A DNA stretch of 64,000 nucleotides from Polyporus tsugae (GCA_024305745.1 JAHRBS010000012.1:2671001-2735000); one strand, 5' to 3'; counted from the stretch's first letter, positions 1-13,600 are shown. Notes: generated by a model from the letters alone, not told the origin. Translations and numbers: made by a program.

Positions 1-329
1 CAGCCACGTTCAATCATATGTATCAGGATGCTGTCGATGCCATTCAATGGAAGCGACGCACCTGTATGCAGACGGAAGTGCTCGCTCCTGAAAGCCTCTG
101 AGCTCCTACATAGCGCAGGTGGTGGTGGAACGAAATGATTTGATGAAGACGCGCGGCGTAGATCTCGCTTGGGCTTCCAAGCGCTGAAAAAGTTACTCTC
201 CGACTCAGAGTCTGGCTCTCCCAGTCTCCAGAGTCCCAGCTCTCGCCTTTGCGCCCGTCTTCGCTCGGTCCTGTGAACTTCCTCGAACCTCTCGCTGCCA
301 TCTACATCTCTTATCATTGTCGCATCACT
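1..329. other. 5' flank of UTP16-like gene, no gene seen
   Basis: This stretch precedes the first gene. The short open frames here have no recognisable motif and no convincing splice structure. A pyrimidine-rich run lies directly before the ATG at 330 and probably belongs to the 5' untranslated region and core promoter. Confidence 0.5.
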
Positions 330-1463
330 ATGGCGAAGCGGTCAAGACAGGTCTCACACGACTCAAGTGACGACGAGGCACCAGAGGCCGTATCCTTCGG
401 CACTTCCAAGAAAACGGCGAAGGGCGAGCAGGACGCCCTCAAGCAGCACCATGCCGCGCAAAAACAGAAGCGAAAGGAGAAGAACCGCGCGATCGACCGG
501 GCGTTGAAGGACCGTTCTACGAACACGAAGGGCAAGGGGAAGGCCGTCGGGGTTGGTGGTGGCAAGCAGTCGAAGAAGGCGGAAGCGACGATGCCGGACG
601 ATGAGGAGAGTGGCGTCGATGACGCGGAAGAGGGCAAGTCGGGCGATTCGAGCAGGGAGGAGTTGGAGGAGCGGATGGCACGCGCGATGAGGGAGGCGGA
701 GGGCGAGTCGGGGTCTGAAGAAGACGACGAAGAGTTCGAAGGGTTTGGGGACGACATGGAGATGGATGGCGAGGATGAGGAGATGAGCGTTGAGGAGGAC
801 GAGAGCGGGGGCGATGACGTGGGCGAAGATGAAGAATTAGGGGACGCGGAGCCAAGTGATGGGTCCGACGACGAGGATGAGGATGAGGAGATGGGGTCCG
901 CGGACGAAGACGAAGACGATGATGGAGAGGAGGCAGACCAGGGTGGTCCTCTAACAAAACCCTCGAGCACGTCACGGAAAGATGACTACCTTCCTGACCA
1001 TCTCTTCAAGTCCGCGTTATCCCATGCCGGCAAAAAGATTGTCTTCGACGACGATGCCCCCCTCCCCTCTCCCAAAGATTCTCCCCCTCGGAAGCGAAAA
1101 CGCACGAAGCGCACGTCGAAAGACATCTTGCTTGGGTACGCATATACCCATCATCGCTCTTATGCACCTAGCTAACGCATATATCTAGATCACGTACAGT
1201 CCGTACATTGTCCAAACCTACCGCTGTCGCGCCCGCCGCTGCGAAGGGTCTCGCACCCCCAAGACGAGTCGACAAGTTCGTTAAGACTAGTTTGAACTTG
1301 AAGGGTGACGCCGCCAAGGCGAAATCAAAAGGCTGGAATCGACAACCGGGTGTGTATCCGTGCATTTTTGACGGGTGTTCTTGTCCGACTCAATGCCCTT
1401 GCAGCCAATCTAGGTGTCATGAAAAGACATGGGCCAGCGGCGCACTTCGTTCGAGCCTCGTGA
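330..1463 (+). CDS. UTP16: UTP16/Bud21-like nucleolar ribosome biogenesis factor
   Basis: The predicted 341-residue protein is assembled from three exons, 330-1135, 1189-1349 and 1405-1463, joined by GT-AG introns of 53 and 55 bp. After a basic N-terminus (many Lys/Arg to about residue 95) comes a long, very acidic Asp/Glu/Ser tract. The C-terminus is basic and ends in the short conserved tail KRHGPAAHFVRAS, which I recognise from UTP16-type proteins of the U3 snoRNP/small-subunit processome. That family acts in the nucleolus in early 18S rRNA processing. The acidic tract creates strong GA-rich strand bias and long spurious frames on the opposite strand. The start is the ATG of MAKRSRQ; an in-frame upstream ATG exists but lies in a region without the basic character. 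Identification rests mainly on the tail and the composition, so it is good but not certain. Confidence 0.72.
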
Positions 1464-1549
1464 CATTACCCTAGGTGCGTCCCAAGCAATTTTATCACAT
1501 CAGATCATTCTCAGTCGTACATCTACACCTAGAATACATGCACACTTAT

Positions 1550-3223
1550 TCACGGGAACGATACACGGTTGAACTTTGCAGCGATGTTCGCAAAGTAAAT
1601 GGCAGTCTCGGCCAAGATCACGAGTCGGCCGTCTCCGGCGAAGATGAGATTCGCAGAAACCGTGCCGAGGAAGAACTTGCCGAGGAGAGTGCCTTCTGAG
1701 TTCCAGACCTGCGAATGGGAATGGGCTGCACTTAGCGTGGAGCTGGAGTTCGTGTCTGCGGTGCGTGACTCGCCTGTGCTCCGTCTCCGCATCCGGCGTA
1801 GACGTTTCCTGCCGCATCGAGTTGTATGCCATCGGCAATACCGGTGTCCACAAACGCGAACACCCTGCGGTTGGTGAACGCGCTGGTTTTTGGGTTGACG
1901 TCGAATGCGTAGCTGCGATGCAGAGGTCAGCGCGTGTTGTCCAAAGAGAACGCTCGTCTCTCTCGCGCTTACATTGTGGCCGGTGCAGTCTGGTTGTTAC
2001 CGAGGAAACCTCCGTTGAGTCCGGTGTCAGTGCTACAGCGTTCAGCGTGTCAGTCTCGCGAGTATTGCCGAGCGCGGTGATGACGCACACGAAAGCGGTG
2101 TTTCCATCGGGAGAGAATGCGATCCCATTGCATCTATCGAAGCCGTCTGCCACCACCCGGACAGAACCGGTGACGGGGTCAAACCGGTATACCTGGTTGG
2201 GCAGTAATGGTGTCGGGCGGAAGTGGTTCAAGAATCCATACCTGGGACGCGCGGTTAGAAAAATGGGGTTCCCGTGGATGTGATCAGAGATGGTTGGCAC
2301 GTACGTCACGTCCGTGAAGAAGAGCTTCCCCGTTCTTGGATGGATCTTGATATCATTCAGGGAGTTGAACTGACGGCCAAAGAAGTTATCGAGCAGGACG
2401 GTCGTATTGCTGGGGTCCGTCGGGTCGACCAGCACGAGCGACGGCGGGATAGGGCCCCGTCCGGAGTTGACGAACACAAGCTGCCCGAAGAAGGGCCCCG
2501 TCCCGCCGTTGGTCATTTGCACGGCCTCGGGGAGGTCTATCTGCGATGTGCGGTGCTCCCTCGTCAACCAACACAACATTACGTCACGACGTCGAAGCAT
2601 AAGTAGAAGGCCGTACTTTCGTGACGCTGACATTCACGGGCGGCGCGCCTGGGCGGGCCGTGTTGATTGCTTGTGCAACCTCACCCAAGCTGATCTTCGA
2701 CACCTGGTTGTTATGGTCGATGTCGCTGAAGCCAAGCGCGCCGCCGTCCTGGCTGGCGAAGAACACCTCGTCCGTCTCCGGGACCCATATCGGCGCCTCG
2801 TGCGCGAACGCGAAGTCGGGGTTCGCAGCGACGGCGCGGATCGTCGCGTTCTGCCCGAGGATCTTGAGGAACTCGGGATCGAAGACTTGGAAGAACGGTG
2901 GGGCGGTGTTGGTGGGATTGAAGAACTCGGTGACGGCCGACTCGCGGAAGGACCCGTTAATGCCGAGCACGTTGAATGTGAGGGGATCGACGAGCTGTGC
3001 GTGATGGACGCCGATGGTGCCCGACGGAGGACGATGGTGCCGCAGCACCGACGGTGGGAAAACTGTGAGCATCCTTTTGGAGATCCAAGTGTGCTACTCG
3101 GGTACTCACCACAGCTTGTGGTGGAACTGCGTGGTTCGTCGACGCTGTCGTCGCCGGCGCCGTGGCGTATGCCCATGCCGCGAGCGCGACGACGACCGAA
3201 GAGATGCCTGTGATCGCGACCAT
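1550..3223 (-). CDS. Secreted SMP-30/gluconolactonase-like beta-propeller hydrolase
   Basis: Seven exons on the minus strand (3223-3106, 3062-2617, 2540-2305, 2241-2089, 2032-1973, 1912-1774, 1708-1550) give 436 residues. Residues 1-20 are a hydrophobic signal sequence. The body has lactonase/SMP-30/strictosidine-synthase-like propeller features: NGGTGP near the middle, FNSLNDIKIHP, GKLFFTDVTYG, NQVYRFDP, CNGIAFSPDG, TDTG, DGIQLDAAGN and a final DGRLVILAET. In this family Asn/Asp residues of the central motifs hold a catalytic metal and open lactones or phosphotriesters; the substrate here is unknown. The first intron is modelled with a GTACCC donor because the neighbouring GTGAGT would break the frame. 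The fifth internal junction uses a GC donor (GCGAGT at 1773). A second copy lies at 22629-24265 in the opposite orientation and keeps all the exon junctions downstream of the first intron. Confidence 0.82.
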
Positions 3224-4168
3224 CTTCCAGCGCTGGAGTCTGGGGGTGAGATCTCCGGGTTCACTCTGCGCAGCTTTATGTATACGACGCTCTAAGGAAG
3301 GATGCTCTCATCGCACCGCTCAAACTACATCTGACTGAGAAAGAAGGACCCACGGCGGGTGCTTTTTGGTCCCATGACGCTGGATTTCGGACCCCTCTGA
3401 TGCGTGTCCGGCCGTGCTGTCGGTCAGATAGCTAACCAAGTGGTGGAGGGGTACCGCAACGTTGCAGGAGGGTGGCAAGATACATAATCGCGACTACAGT
3501 GGGGACAGGCTATGACAGGAGCTTATCGTGCACCGCCAACTTGAACTACAGCACTTGACTTTTTCGGCAGCCGGTGCGGGGAAGCGATACGGCGCTACAT
3601 ACTCACATCTGGACAACGGCTATTTGTGCGAGTCGGGAGAAGATGTTCTGCCGCCTACTTACCGTGACCGTGATCTCCGAGTGTCTCTGCTCCGACCGTC
3701 CACAGCGAGCGTCTCCGACAATGTCACCGACCCATTGCCGCGATCTGGCCGCAAGACCCAAAAGAGGGCTGAACAAGGTGGCAGCTACATCGGGCAAGCA
3801 GATGTCATGAGCATGTGAACCTCGGTGAGAGTTAGTCTTTTCTTCACGGTGATGGACGGACCGTCGGGAACGAAAGACAATAAAACTCATCCAGATGTCG
3901 CCCCGATGCGATCTACAAGCCCAGTGGTTTCTTTTGTTCTGCCATCCAGGCGGGATGTGCGCATCCATCAACGTCGTGTTCCCAGACAAAAGGGGATTAC
4001 GCGCCCGGAAGATGCTACGAGGATCATTCATAAAGTGACGAGTCGGTGCGCCGTGGCGATGATCCTGGCTATCCCATCCCCCACCGACAGCGTTGACAGC
4101 GTCGTCCACCGAATTTCCCCACACGACGAGGCTGTGCACACGAATACTCCGCAACCGAACATTCGACG
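3224..4168. other. Divergent intergenic region, lactonase copy 1 / F-box
   Basis: This region separates the start of the minus-strand lactonase gene from the start of the plus-strand F-box gene, so it must hold both promoters. Small open frames occur but show no domain, no splice pattern and no coding-like composition. I see no repeat here. Confidence 0.5.
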
Positions 4169-5990
4169 ATGAGTCTGTCGCTCACCAGCACTGCAACAAC
4201 TAGTACTGTCGCCTCGCAACGTTTCCTTGCCACCCCGAAGCGACAGGATGGAGATTTCGCTCTTAAGCAGCTCACGCTTCGCTTGGACCCTTGCACTCTT
4301 CGAACCCAAACCCAGCTTCTCTCCCATCGGGATGGGTCTGTAGCCATGGCTCTCACACTGAATCAACAAGCACCCGTTTGCCGTCTTCCCGTGGAGCTCC
4401 TCTCGTACATCTTCCTTCTCGGGGCGCACACTCCAGACCTGACGAACCATGACGAAGGAACGTGCACGGATGAGCTCGGCCGAGACGATATCTCGCCCTG
4501 TATGTCTTCGTCTTCTACCACCCCGGACGTGTTCGCGTCAGTCAACAGACACTGGCGCGCCATCGCGATCGGGACACCCCATCTCTGGACGAGGATCGTC
4601 GTCACCATCGGCGACACTATGAGCGATCGCGCACCCATGTTCGCGAACGCGGCAAGGTATCTGTCAAGATCCGCCAAATGTCCTCTCGATATTTTCATCG
4701 ACGCTAGGGACCCAGATTGGGACTTCTCCGAAGCCGAGTGAGTACGCGCCGCTTTCTCTTGTTCGTGCAGGTTCGCTGACGGGCGGTCGCTATAGTTCTT
4801 TCGGGACGGTGATCAGCCCCTATATTGACGAGCTTTACGACTACCAGCACCCATTCCGCGTCGAGCATATGCATCATGTGCTGAACATGCTTCTTCCTCA
4901 TGCCCGCCGCTTCCACTCTCTCGCCGTACTCACGGATCGTTGGGCACCGATGCAGACCGCACTCGATTGTCTCAGCATGGAGATCCCCGCATTCGTCGAG
5001 ACACCGCGCCCCTTACCTCCAAGTCTTCCATTCCTCGAGAGCCTGATTCTGATGCGCTGCAACGAGTTTGTTCCCTACCACGCCGAGTTCAGCCCTGCGG
5101 AGGGGAAAGATCCCAACCATCTTCCCTTCGGCGCGCTCCTGAGCGCTAACGACCGTGCACAGTCAGACGAGCCCGTCCTCCCGCGCCTGAAGAAACTCAT
5201 ACTATCTGGCGTCCACACCAACTGGGCCGCCCTCCCGCGCCTCCTTCCTGCGCAGCCAACGCCTCGCGCTCCCGGCTTGGAGACCTTGGAGTTGTCGTAC
5301 CATTGTAACGACGTGCGCCCAGCCGAGCGCGACTTCAAGGCGCTGCTCGAGCGCTGCTCGCGCCTCAAGGAGCTTGTCGTCCGCGTCTCCGGCCCCAGGT
5401 CCCCCGAGACCATTGTGAGCTGCAGCAGCTCGTCTTACGTCTCGGAGCCGCTTCCCTTCCCTCACCTTGACTCCATCGAACTCGGATACGACGACGCCAA
5501 CACCGCCGCGACGATCCTCGACATGATCCACGCCCCCGCGCTCCGCCACCTCGGGTTGGAGGAATCGTCCTCCCCAGCCAGCGAGGTGCGCGTGGACGCC
5601 GAGCCGCTCCTGACGGCGTGCGCCGTCCCCCCTTCTCACGGGACGGGGACGGGCGCGCCGCCGTTCCCGCGCCTCGAGAGCCTGTCGCTCACCAAGGTCG
5701 ACGCGTCCGGGGAGGCGTTCGGGGCGCTGTATGACGCGCTGCCGAGCCTGCGCGTGCTGACGGTGTCGCAGATGTTCCTGCTCGGGGGCGAGGCGCTGCG
5801 GCCGGATGTGCGGCTCGCGTTCGAGCCGCCGGTCCTCCCGCCCCGGCGCGTCGTGGACGTGATCGAGGCGGGGGGCGAGCATGTCGCGAACAGGTTGGAG
5901 GTTCGGCCAACTCAACCCCCGGCCCTGGATTGGGAGTGCACGAGTGCGGCGCAGCTTGCGGTGGGCGGCGCGCCCCACATGTTGGTCTGA
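4169..5990 (+). CDS. F-box protein
   Basis: Two exons (4169-4737 and 4796-5990, one 58-bp intron) encode 587 residues. An F-box core with the pattern LPVELLSYIF lies near residue 72, followed by the typical VNRHWRAIAIGTPHLWTRI stretch seen in basidiomycete F-box proteins. The remainder is rich in leucine-spaced segments such as FPRLESLSL and LRHLGLEE, consistent with a leucine-rich-repeat-like fold. Such proteins act as substrate receptors of SCF ubiquitin ligases by binding Skp1 through the F-box; the target is unknown. It belongs to a different subgroup from the three F-box genes further right because it lacks their EVQEWC-type N-terminal motif. The 3' third is strongly GC-rich, which produces long shadow frames on the other strand. 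An in-frame Met near residue 59 is an alternative start. Confidence 0.85.
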
Positions 5991-7699
5991 TGCTCGCGTT
6001 TGACGTTGGTTTGATCATGACGGGGAGGTCAGGAAGGGGGGGGGTTTCACCTGCACTCGCCACATTCGCTGTTTTGAAGATTCGCTGAACACCGCATTCG
6101 TTTTTCGTCATCAAAAGCTTCTTCGCGCTGCACACATTCTTTCGTTTTCATCTATATTTATTACCTTCGTTTCTTCGTTTGCACCACCGCTTTTTTATTT
6201 TCTCCAGCTCGACGCGAGCTGACGCTGTAGCATTACATTGGACACGAGGACAGTTTTAGAGCTTCGATGTAGCACGTAGTCGTTGTATGACCACTTTACC
6301 TCACTTCATGCCTCCGGATCCTCCCTGCACATCCTGTACAAAACCATTGCAAATTCGTAAGTTTGGAAACAACTTATAATCATGCATACCGCATTTCGTA
6401 GTATGTGAGACCGAGGCCAGATGTTCACAAAGGTTCACAACTCTTGATATCGGGATTCTGTACATAAGTACTGTACACGTCATGAACAACTTACCCATCT
6501 TTGTCCACCTCCATAAATACGGGGTAACAAGCTGACCCGTAAGTATCCGACAAACTTACCAGTACTAGTGACACTACGCAGAGTCGGAGAGACTCCGAGT
6601 GAGATACGTAGTTGTTCTCCGATGTGAATCAACTCCATGGATTCAGTCCTAGGAAAACTGGACGTTGGCCGGTGGACGGAGAATGGCCATCGTGGCGCCT
6701 TGACAGACCTCCACGTTCTTTCAAGCGTTGTTCAGCTTCGAGGCTTCCATGATACCGGTACCGCCATTGGTGGGCGTGTGATGACTAGTGACTAGTGACT
6801 CCTAGTGGTCTATACACTCGGCACAGAAGAACAGATTGGAACGATGCGCTGCCCTGGGCCCGGGCCCTTCTCCGGAGCGGTAAGTTTTCAACGCTCCTAA
6901 TATGCTGTCTTACTGTTGTGTTCAAATGTGCCTGCCTCCTACGCCCGTGCGCAATTGGACCGACGCAACGCCGCCCTTACGCACATCGCGTTTGGCACAT
7001 CCAAGATGTACAGCAAGCTACATGGAACACCGTACCCGGGGCGCTGGTAGTTGATGCATCATGAATCACAAGAGCATCGTTCAAGTGGTCATGACCGAGC
7101 GGCCTCCCGAACTTGACATGCATCCGGCTTTTCCAAGGTGAATACTGTATTGGATAGTTCAAAACGCTTAACCAGCCTACTGCTAGCCAAGAAGATGGGA
7201 AATGGGGAGCGTATGTAGGCCGACTTGGAGAGGGAGAGGAGAAAGGCACAGCCAGAAACGAACGCTCCCGGCCGGGCGGTCAGCTGGAATCCTATCAGAC
7301 TTGGCTCGAGGAGACTCCTGGCACTCAAACCAACCAGTGATGACGGTGAATATTCAATGGCCGAGACCTTTTCATTATATTTGTGAAATCATCCTCGCGA
7401 CCGGGTATTCACCTCCTGGAAACCATTACACATCTTTGTGCTCAAAACCTGAAGCTGAAGGGCTGAAGTACTAATACGTATGACAGCGGCGACGGCAGCG
7501 TGGGCGCCTTTAAGGAGTTTCGGGGTCCCTATCATGGGCGGCTGCTTGGCTGCGTACATTCACCGCCACGGCTCTGGCTCAGCTCAAGCTCAGCTCCTGC
7601 TCGTCTCCTCGGACCTTCAGCATCCTATTCTCCTGGAAATCTCTTCTGCGGGCTCTCGAGCTGGCTCTGGGTCTCTACCCCCCGCCTTTACAGTAACTC
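5991..7699. other. Intergenic region upstream of the flippase gene
   Basis: About 1.7 kb without a supported gene. The left end is T-rich (about 6140-6200) and probably holds the F-box 3' end. A short direct repeat of the unit GTGACTA with variants lies near 6780-6805. The right end, directly before the ATG at 7700, is pyrimidine-rich and fits a flippase promoter and 5' leader. Confidence 0.5.
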
Positions 7700-10600
7700 A
7701 TGTCTTTCTTTCGCCGCCATGACCACCCCGACGAGCTAGACACCGACGAGGAGACCAACGATGCCATCGACCCCGAGCTTCGCCTGCGTACAGTGCGGAC
7801 GGCAGCCTCCACCATCGCGGAGTCCATTCGCCAGGAGCAGAAGGCGGACAGGAGGAAGACGATGAGGAAGAAGGGCTCGTTCTTCCGGAGGAACACAGAG
7901 AAACGGAGGCAGGATTCGGGAGATTCGGACGCCCCGACCTCACAGCCGAGCATCCACGGCCGACGTCGGAATGTCTACATCAACATGCCCCTCCCAACGG
8001 ACGAGAAGGACAGCCATGGAGAGCCCATTGTGAGGTATGCGCGGAACAAAGTCCGGACGAGCAGTGCGTAGTTCTCCTCTATCTCCTCGTCGCGTACTGT
8101 AACATTCCTGCAGAGTACACGATTGTCACCTTCCTCCCTCGCAATCTCTACGAGCAGTTCCGTCGGTGAGTGGTTGCCCTCTGGTCTCCTGTTGTCCCCG
8201 TCCTGGACCGAGTGCGATGTTGCGACTGTATCCTCGCGTTTCTTTGGTGCTTCCATTGCTAGGCGGGCATTGCAACGTCGACCGCTCATCTCCGCAGGAT
8301 ATAGACGGTAGATCCCGCCCACCCGGGGCGCTGTCTGTATTTTGGTTGGGAAGTGTCTTCTTTTGTTCCCAGACGGTCTCGCCGAAGAGACCGATGAGGG
8401 AGCAATAGCGACCATGGCATGGCTTCCCACTCATTCTGCCGCGTTTGTCACTGCGTTCGTTCTCTTCTTCCGGCGCAACTCCTACCTGATAGTTGGTTGC
8501 GTTGGTGTTCTCGTGGCTTCCGCAGGACATCTGTCATCGCGAAGTGGCAGGGAATCCCTGATGCGCGCGCGCGGTACACGTATCTCTCACTGGAGAGAAT
8601 TCGCCGTTTCCTCCGAGTGAAACGGTGACGAGCAGGTCTCCGAAATGTCCTCTTCCTTGCAAACGTTCTGAAGAAACGGCTTTACGAAACCTTTTCTATC
8701 GGGGGTGAGATCTCGGAGAGGTTCATTTCTAACGCCGTCCCTCCGGAGCCGTTCATTTCTCGGCCGTTCCTTGCCAGGGTCGAGCAGGTCAGGATCGTTG
8801 TTCAATCGTCTTTTCTACTGCCAAGAGATTCCTGGCGGGCTTCCTTTTTTGAGTAGCCACTCACTGCGAGGATACCAACGTTTCCTTGCGTAGGAAAGGC
8901 TTCAGAAATGGTCCAGTTTTTTCTCAAAATTTCTCATGTTGGAAAAGGCGCGGAAACATGCCTTTCCTGAGAGACAAAGGCAACCACCAAATGCTTTCCC
9001 ACTTCGTAAAAGTTCCGAGGGGAGGTTCATTTCTAGAGCCTATACGCTACTTTTACAGGTGGACGAAACACCGGTTTCCTTGTAGCGACTGGGTGGCCGG
9101 ACAGACCGGTCTCGGGAAGGCGGCGTGGTGCATGGGAAAGCGTCCACGCAATGTCGGACCGCGCAGCTATCTTGGCACTCGGCATGTCCTTTCCGCGAAG
9201 GCGCCGGCCCGACGTCATAATTAATGACGGTATTTCCCGGAAGCTCTGTGTTTTCCGTTGTCGGTCATCGTGCCTGGACGGCCCGTGTTTTCATCCGGCG
9301 GGGTCCGATTCTCCGAGCGAGGCTGCTGACGATGACTTTGCAGCGTTGCAAATCTTTATTTCCTCGCCGTCATCATCGTGCAAGGTAGGTAGCGACAGGG
9401 CGTGCCGCTTGCACCGGATCTGACATTTTGCGACAGTGTTCCCCATCTTCGGCGCGCCGTCCCCGCAGACCTCCGCGCTCCCTCTCCTCTTCATTCTCGC
9501 AGTGACTGCGATTAAGGACGCCATCGAAGACTACCGGCGGGCACTACTCGATGAGGAAGTCAACAACTCGGCGGCGACGAAGCTCGGTAACTGGCGGAAT
9601 GTGAACCAGCCGAAGGATCCCCGGTCGTGGTTCGAGAAACTGCTGGGGATCAATTCGCCGGGGAAGGTGACGCGCGGTGTGCGGCGACTGCGGGAGCGCG
9701 AGGTGGACGCAGGAAAGCAGATCGTGCTCAGCAAGGCTGGCGAAGAGCGCGCGAGCGAGAGCACGCTCGGTGTCAACGACGGCAACTCGGAGATGGATTA
9801 CTATGGCGGGGGGAGGAAGCTCGACGATATCCAGAGCGTCGACTCGCATAGCTATCCACCACCGCAAGAACCCAACACAATGTCGTGGGGAGCTGGGTCA
9901 GTGTCAGGTTCGCTCACGGCATACCAGCAGTCTGAACAGGGCCGCTCGTCCATTGGCGTCCTCGACTACAGCAAACGAACGAGCGGCTTGGCCCGGTGGG
10001 AGCGGACACTGTGGAAGAAGCTCGAGGTGGGTGACATCGTGCTACTCCGGGAAAACGAGCAGGTACCTGCGGACATCGTCGTCCTGTCCACATCCGACCC
10101 CGATAATATGTGCTACCTGGAGACGAAGAACCTGGATGGCGAGACGAACCTGAAGCCGCGCAAGTCGGTGCGTGGCACCGCATCGATCACCTCGGAAGAG
10201 GACATCGAACGGACATCGTTCTTGCTGGACTCCGAGCCTCCCCATGCCAACCTCTACCTCTACCACGGTGTCCTTCGGTACAAGGACCCGACGTCCGGCG
10301 AGCAGAAGCAAGAATCAGTCACCATCAATGAACTTTTGCTTCGTGGCTGCACGGTCCGGAACACCGCCTGGATTATCGGCTTGGTTGTATTCACTGGCGC
10401 GGACTCGAAGATCATGCTCAACGGCGGCGAGACCCCCTCGAAGCGCTCGAAGATTGAGAAGGAGACGAACTTCAACGTCATCGTCAACTTTGTCCTCCTC
10501 ATATTCATGTGTGTCGCCGCCGGTATCCTGAATGGCTTCTTCGACAGCAAGTCGAGCACAAGCGCCAAATACTTCGAGGCGGGCTCGGAACCTTCGCAGT

Positions 10601-13600
10601 CGTATGCCCTCAACGCCGTCGTCACCTTCGTGTACGAGCTTGCTTTTCCCCTTCTCCCGTTCATCTCAGCTTACCTTACATCCCCTTAGTTCATGTCTAA
10701 TTGCGTTCCAGAACATCGTCCCGATCTCGCTCTACATCTCCATCGAGATTGTCAAGACAATACAGGCGTTCTTCATTTCGCAGGACGTGGATATGTACTA
10801 CAAGCCTTTTGACGCGCCGTGCGCGCCAAAGACGTGGAACATCTCCGACGACCTCGGCCAGATCGAGTATATTTTCTCGGACAAGACGGGCACGCTCACG
10901 CAGAACGTCATGGAGTTCCAGAAGTGCTCTGTCAACGGCATCCCCTATGGCGAAGGTATCACCGAGGCGCAGCGTGGCTCGGCGAAGCGCGAAGGCAAGG
11001 TGGACGCGATGGACCCACAGGAGCAGGAGCTCCAATTGCAGATGCTCAAGCAGCGCATGATCGAGAAGATGTCGCAGACGTTCAAGAACCGTTACGCGCA
11101 GCCCGACCATCTCACCCTCGTGTCCCCCAAGCTCGCCGACGACCTCGCGGATCGCAGCTCTCCCCAGCGCCAGCACCTCATCGAGTTCTTCCGCGCACTT
11201 GCAGTCTGCCACAGTGTCCTCTCGGAGCGTCCAGATGCGAACCTGCATCCGTACAAGCTCGAGTACAAGGCCGAATCGCCCGACGAAGCCGCGCTCGTCG
11301 CCGCGGCGCGCGACGTCGGGTTCCCGTTCGTGAACAAGGCCAAGGACGCGATCGACATCGAGGTCATGGGCCAGCCGGAGCGATATATCCCGCTGCAGCT
11401 GCTCGAGTTCAACTCTACGCGGAAGCGGATGAGCGTGATCGTGCGGAACCCACAGGGCCAGCTCGTGTTGTACTGCAAGGGCGCGGACAGCGTGATCTAC
11501 CAGCGGCTCGCGGCCGACCACGACCCGGAGCTGAAGACGGCGACGGCGCGGGACATGGAGGCGTTCGCGAACGGGGGTCTGCGGACGCTGTGCATCGCGA
11601 GCCGGTTGATGACGGAGCAGGAGTACATGGACTGGGTGCGCGTGTACGAGGCGGCGACGAGCGCGATCAACGACCGGGACGAGGCGGTCGAGAAGGCGAA
11701 CGACCTGGTCGAGCACTCGTTGACAATCCTGGGGGCGACCGCGCTAGAGGACAAGCTGCAGGAAGGCGTGCCTGAGGCTATTGAGACGCTCCACCAGGCG
11801 GGCATCAAGCTCTGGATCTTGACAGGTACGCCGTGGCGAGTGCTGTCGAGTTGTCGATGCACTCAATCTCATGTCTTTGCGTTGGTTAGGTGATAAGGTG
11901 CAGACGGCAATCGAGATCGGTAAGCGATTTCATTATGTGCAGGGTAGCGGTCGTTGCGCGGGATACTGAATGGTTTCTCGTCTGAACAGGCTTCAGCTGC
12001 AATCTACTTAAGAGCGACATGGAGATCATGATCCTGTCTGCGGACAACATGGATGCAGCACGAGCCCAGATCGAAGGTGGTTTGAACAAGATCGCATCGG
12101 TCTTGGGCCCTCCGTCGGTATCTACTCAGCAACGTGGTTTCGTTCCTGGTGCTCAGGCCGCGTTCGCCGTGGTCATCGACGGGGATACCTTGCATCACGC
12201 GCTCAACCCGGACCTCAAGCAGCTATTCCTCACGCTTTCAACCCAGTGTGAAACCGTCGTCTGCTGCCGTGTGTCACCCGCGCAGAAGGCCATGGTCGTC
12301 AAACTGGTGCGTTTCCAGAACGTCTCGGAGCCTGTTTTCCGGCGTCTGTTAACTCGGGACATTTACAGGTCAAGGAGGGCCGGAACGCCATGACGCTGTC
12401 GATTGGCGACGGTGCGAACGACGTCGCGATGATCCAGGAGGCTAACATCGGCTGTGGTCTCCTCGGGCACGAGGGTTCACAGGCGGCCATGTCCGCTGAC
12501 TACGCGTTCGGTCAGTTCCGGTTCCTCACGAAGCTGCTCCTCGTCCATGGTCGGTGGTCGTACCAGCGCGTTGCGGACATGCACGCGAACTTTTTCTACA
12601 AGGTATGTTTGCTTTCGGGCGCTGCGATGACGATCCGTTGCTCATGACGTTGTAGAACGTTATCTGGACGTTCGCCATGTTCTGGTTCATGATCTTCAAC
12701 AGCTTCGACGCGACATACCTCTACCAGTACACGTTCATCCTGCTGTACAACCTTGCCTTCACGTCATTGCCTGTCATCGCCCTTGGAGGTGAGGAAACTG
12801 TTTTGTTCCGTTCTCATTCAAGGCTGATTCGTGGCGGCAGCATTCGACCAGGATCTTAATGCTAAGGCGGCGCTCGCGTTCCCCCAATTGTACATCCGTG
12901 GTATCCAGGGACTGGAGTACACAAGGGGCAAGTTCTGGATGTACATGCTGGACGGGCTGTATCAGTCTGCAGTCGTGTTCTTCATCCCGTACTTCACCTG
13001 GACCCTGGGCCTGGCCATCTCGTGGAATGGGAAGACGCTCGAGTCTCTCGCTGACTTCGGTACCACGGTGTCTGTCGCTGCTATCATCTGCGCGAACACC
13101 TACGTCGGCATGAATACTAGCTAGTGCGTGCCCCTCTGCTTTGCTCTTTGATGCGATACTGATTTATATGCGCTCAGCTGGACGGTCATCACTTGGCTCG
13201 TTGTCATCGGCTCTTCCGTGATCATGATGGCGTGGATCGCCGTCTACTCGCTGTTCCAGAGCATTGACTTCATCGAGGAGGTTGTGATCTTGTTTGGCGA
13301 GTTCACCTTTTGGGCGGCCGTCTTGATTTCCGTCATAGTCGCTCTCGGTATGTCTTGCGAAGCCCTTGAGTCTTCGTATGCTCACACATCCTGCAGGTCC
13401 TCGCTTCTTGATCAAGTTCGTCAAGAGCACATACTACCCCCTTGACAAGGATATTGTGCGCGAGATGTGGGTGATGGGTGATCTCAAGGACCGGCTCGGC
13501 ATCGCGCACAGGCGCGAACGGAAGAAGCAAGGCAGGCTCGAGCACACGCCTATGTTCCACCAGCCTCATATCCGGTCAGAGTCGGAGATCAGCCAAGGGG

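Noticed and set aside
314..970. Long minus-strand Ser/Pro-rich frames opposite the UTP16-like gene
   Set aside because: They are the antisense of the acidic Asp/Glu codon tract; low-complexity poly-Ser is the expected shadow of GAN-rich codons.
8719..9035. GTTCATTTCT repeats as a possible CRISPR-like or tandem array
   Set aside because: Only three short copies at irregular spacing in a eukaryotic intron; no array structure.
8342..9224. Several plus-strand frames within the long flippase intron
   Set aside because: None shows a family motif, and the flanking exons join cleanly over the whole segment; treated as intron.
10697..11716. 339-codon minus-strand frame opposite the flippase
   Set aside because: It lies entirely across the P-domain and nucleotide-binding domain exons and shows an Arg/Leu/Val-rich shadow composition with no domain.
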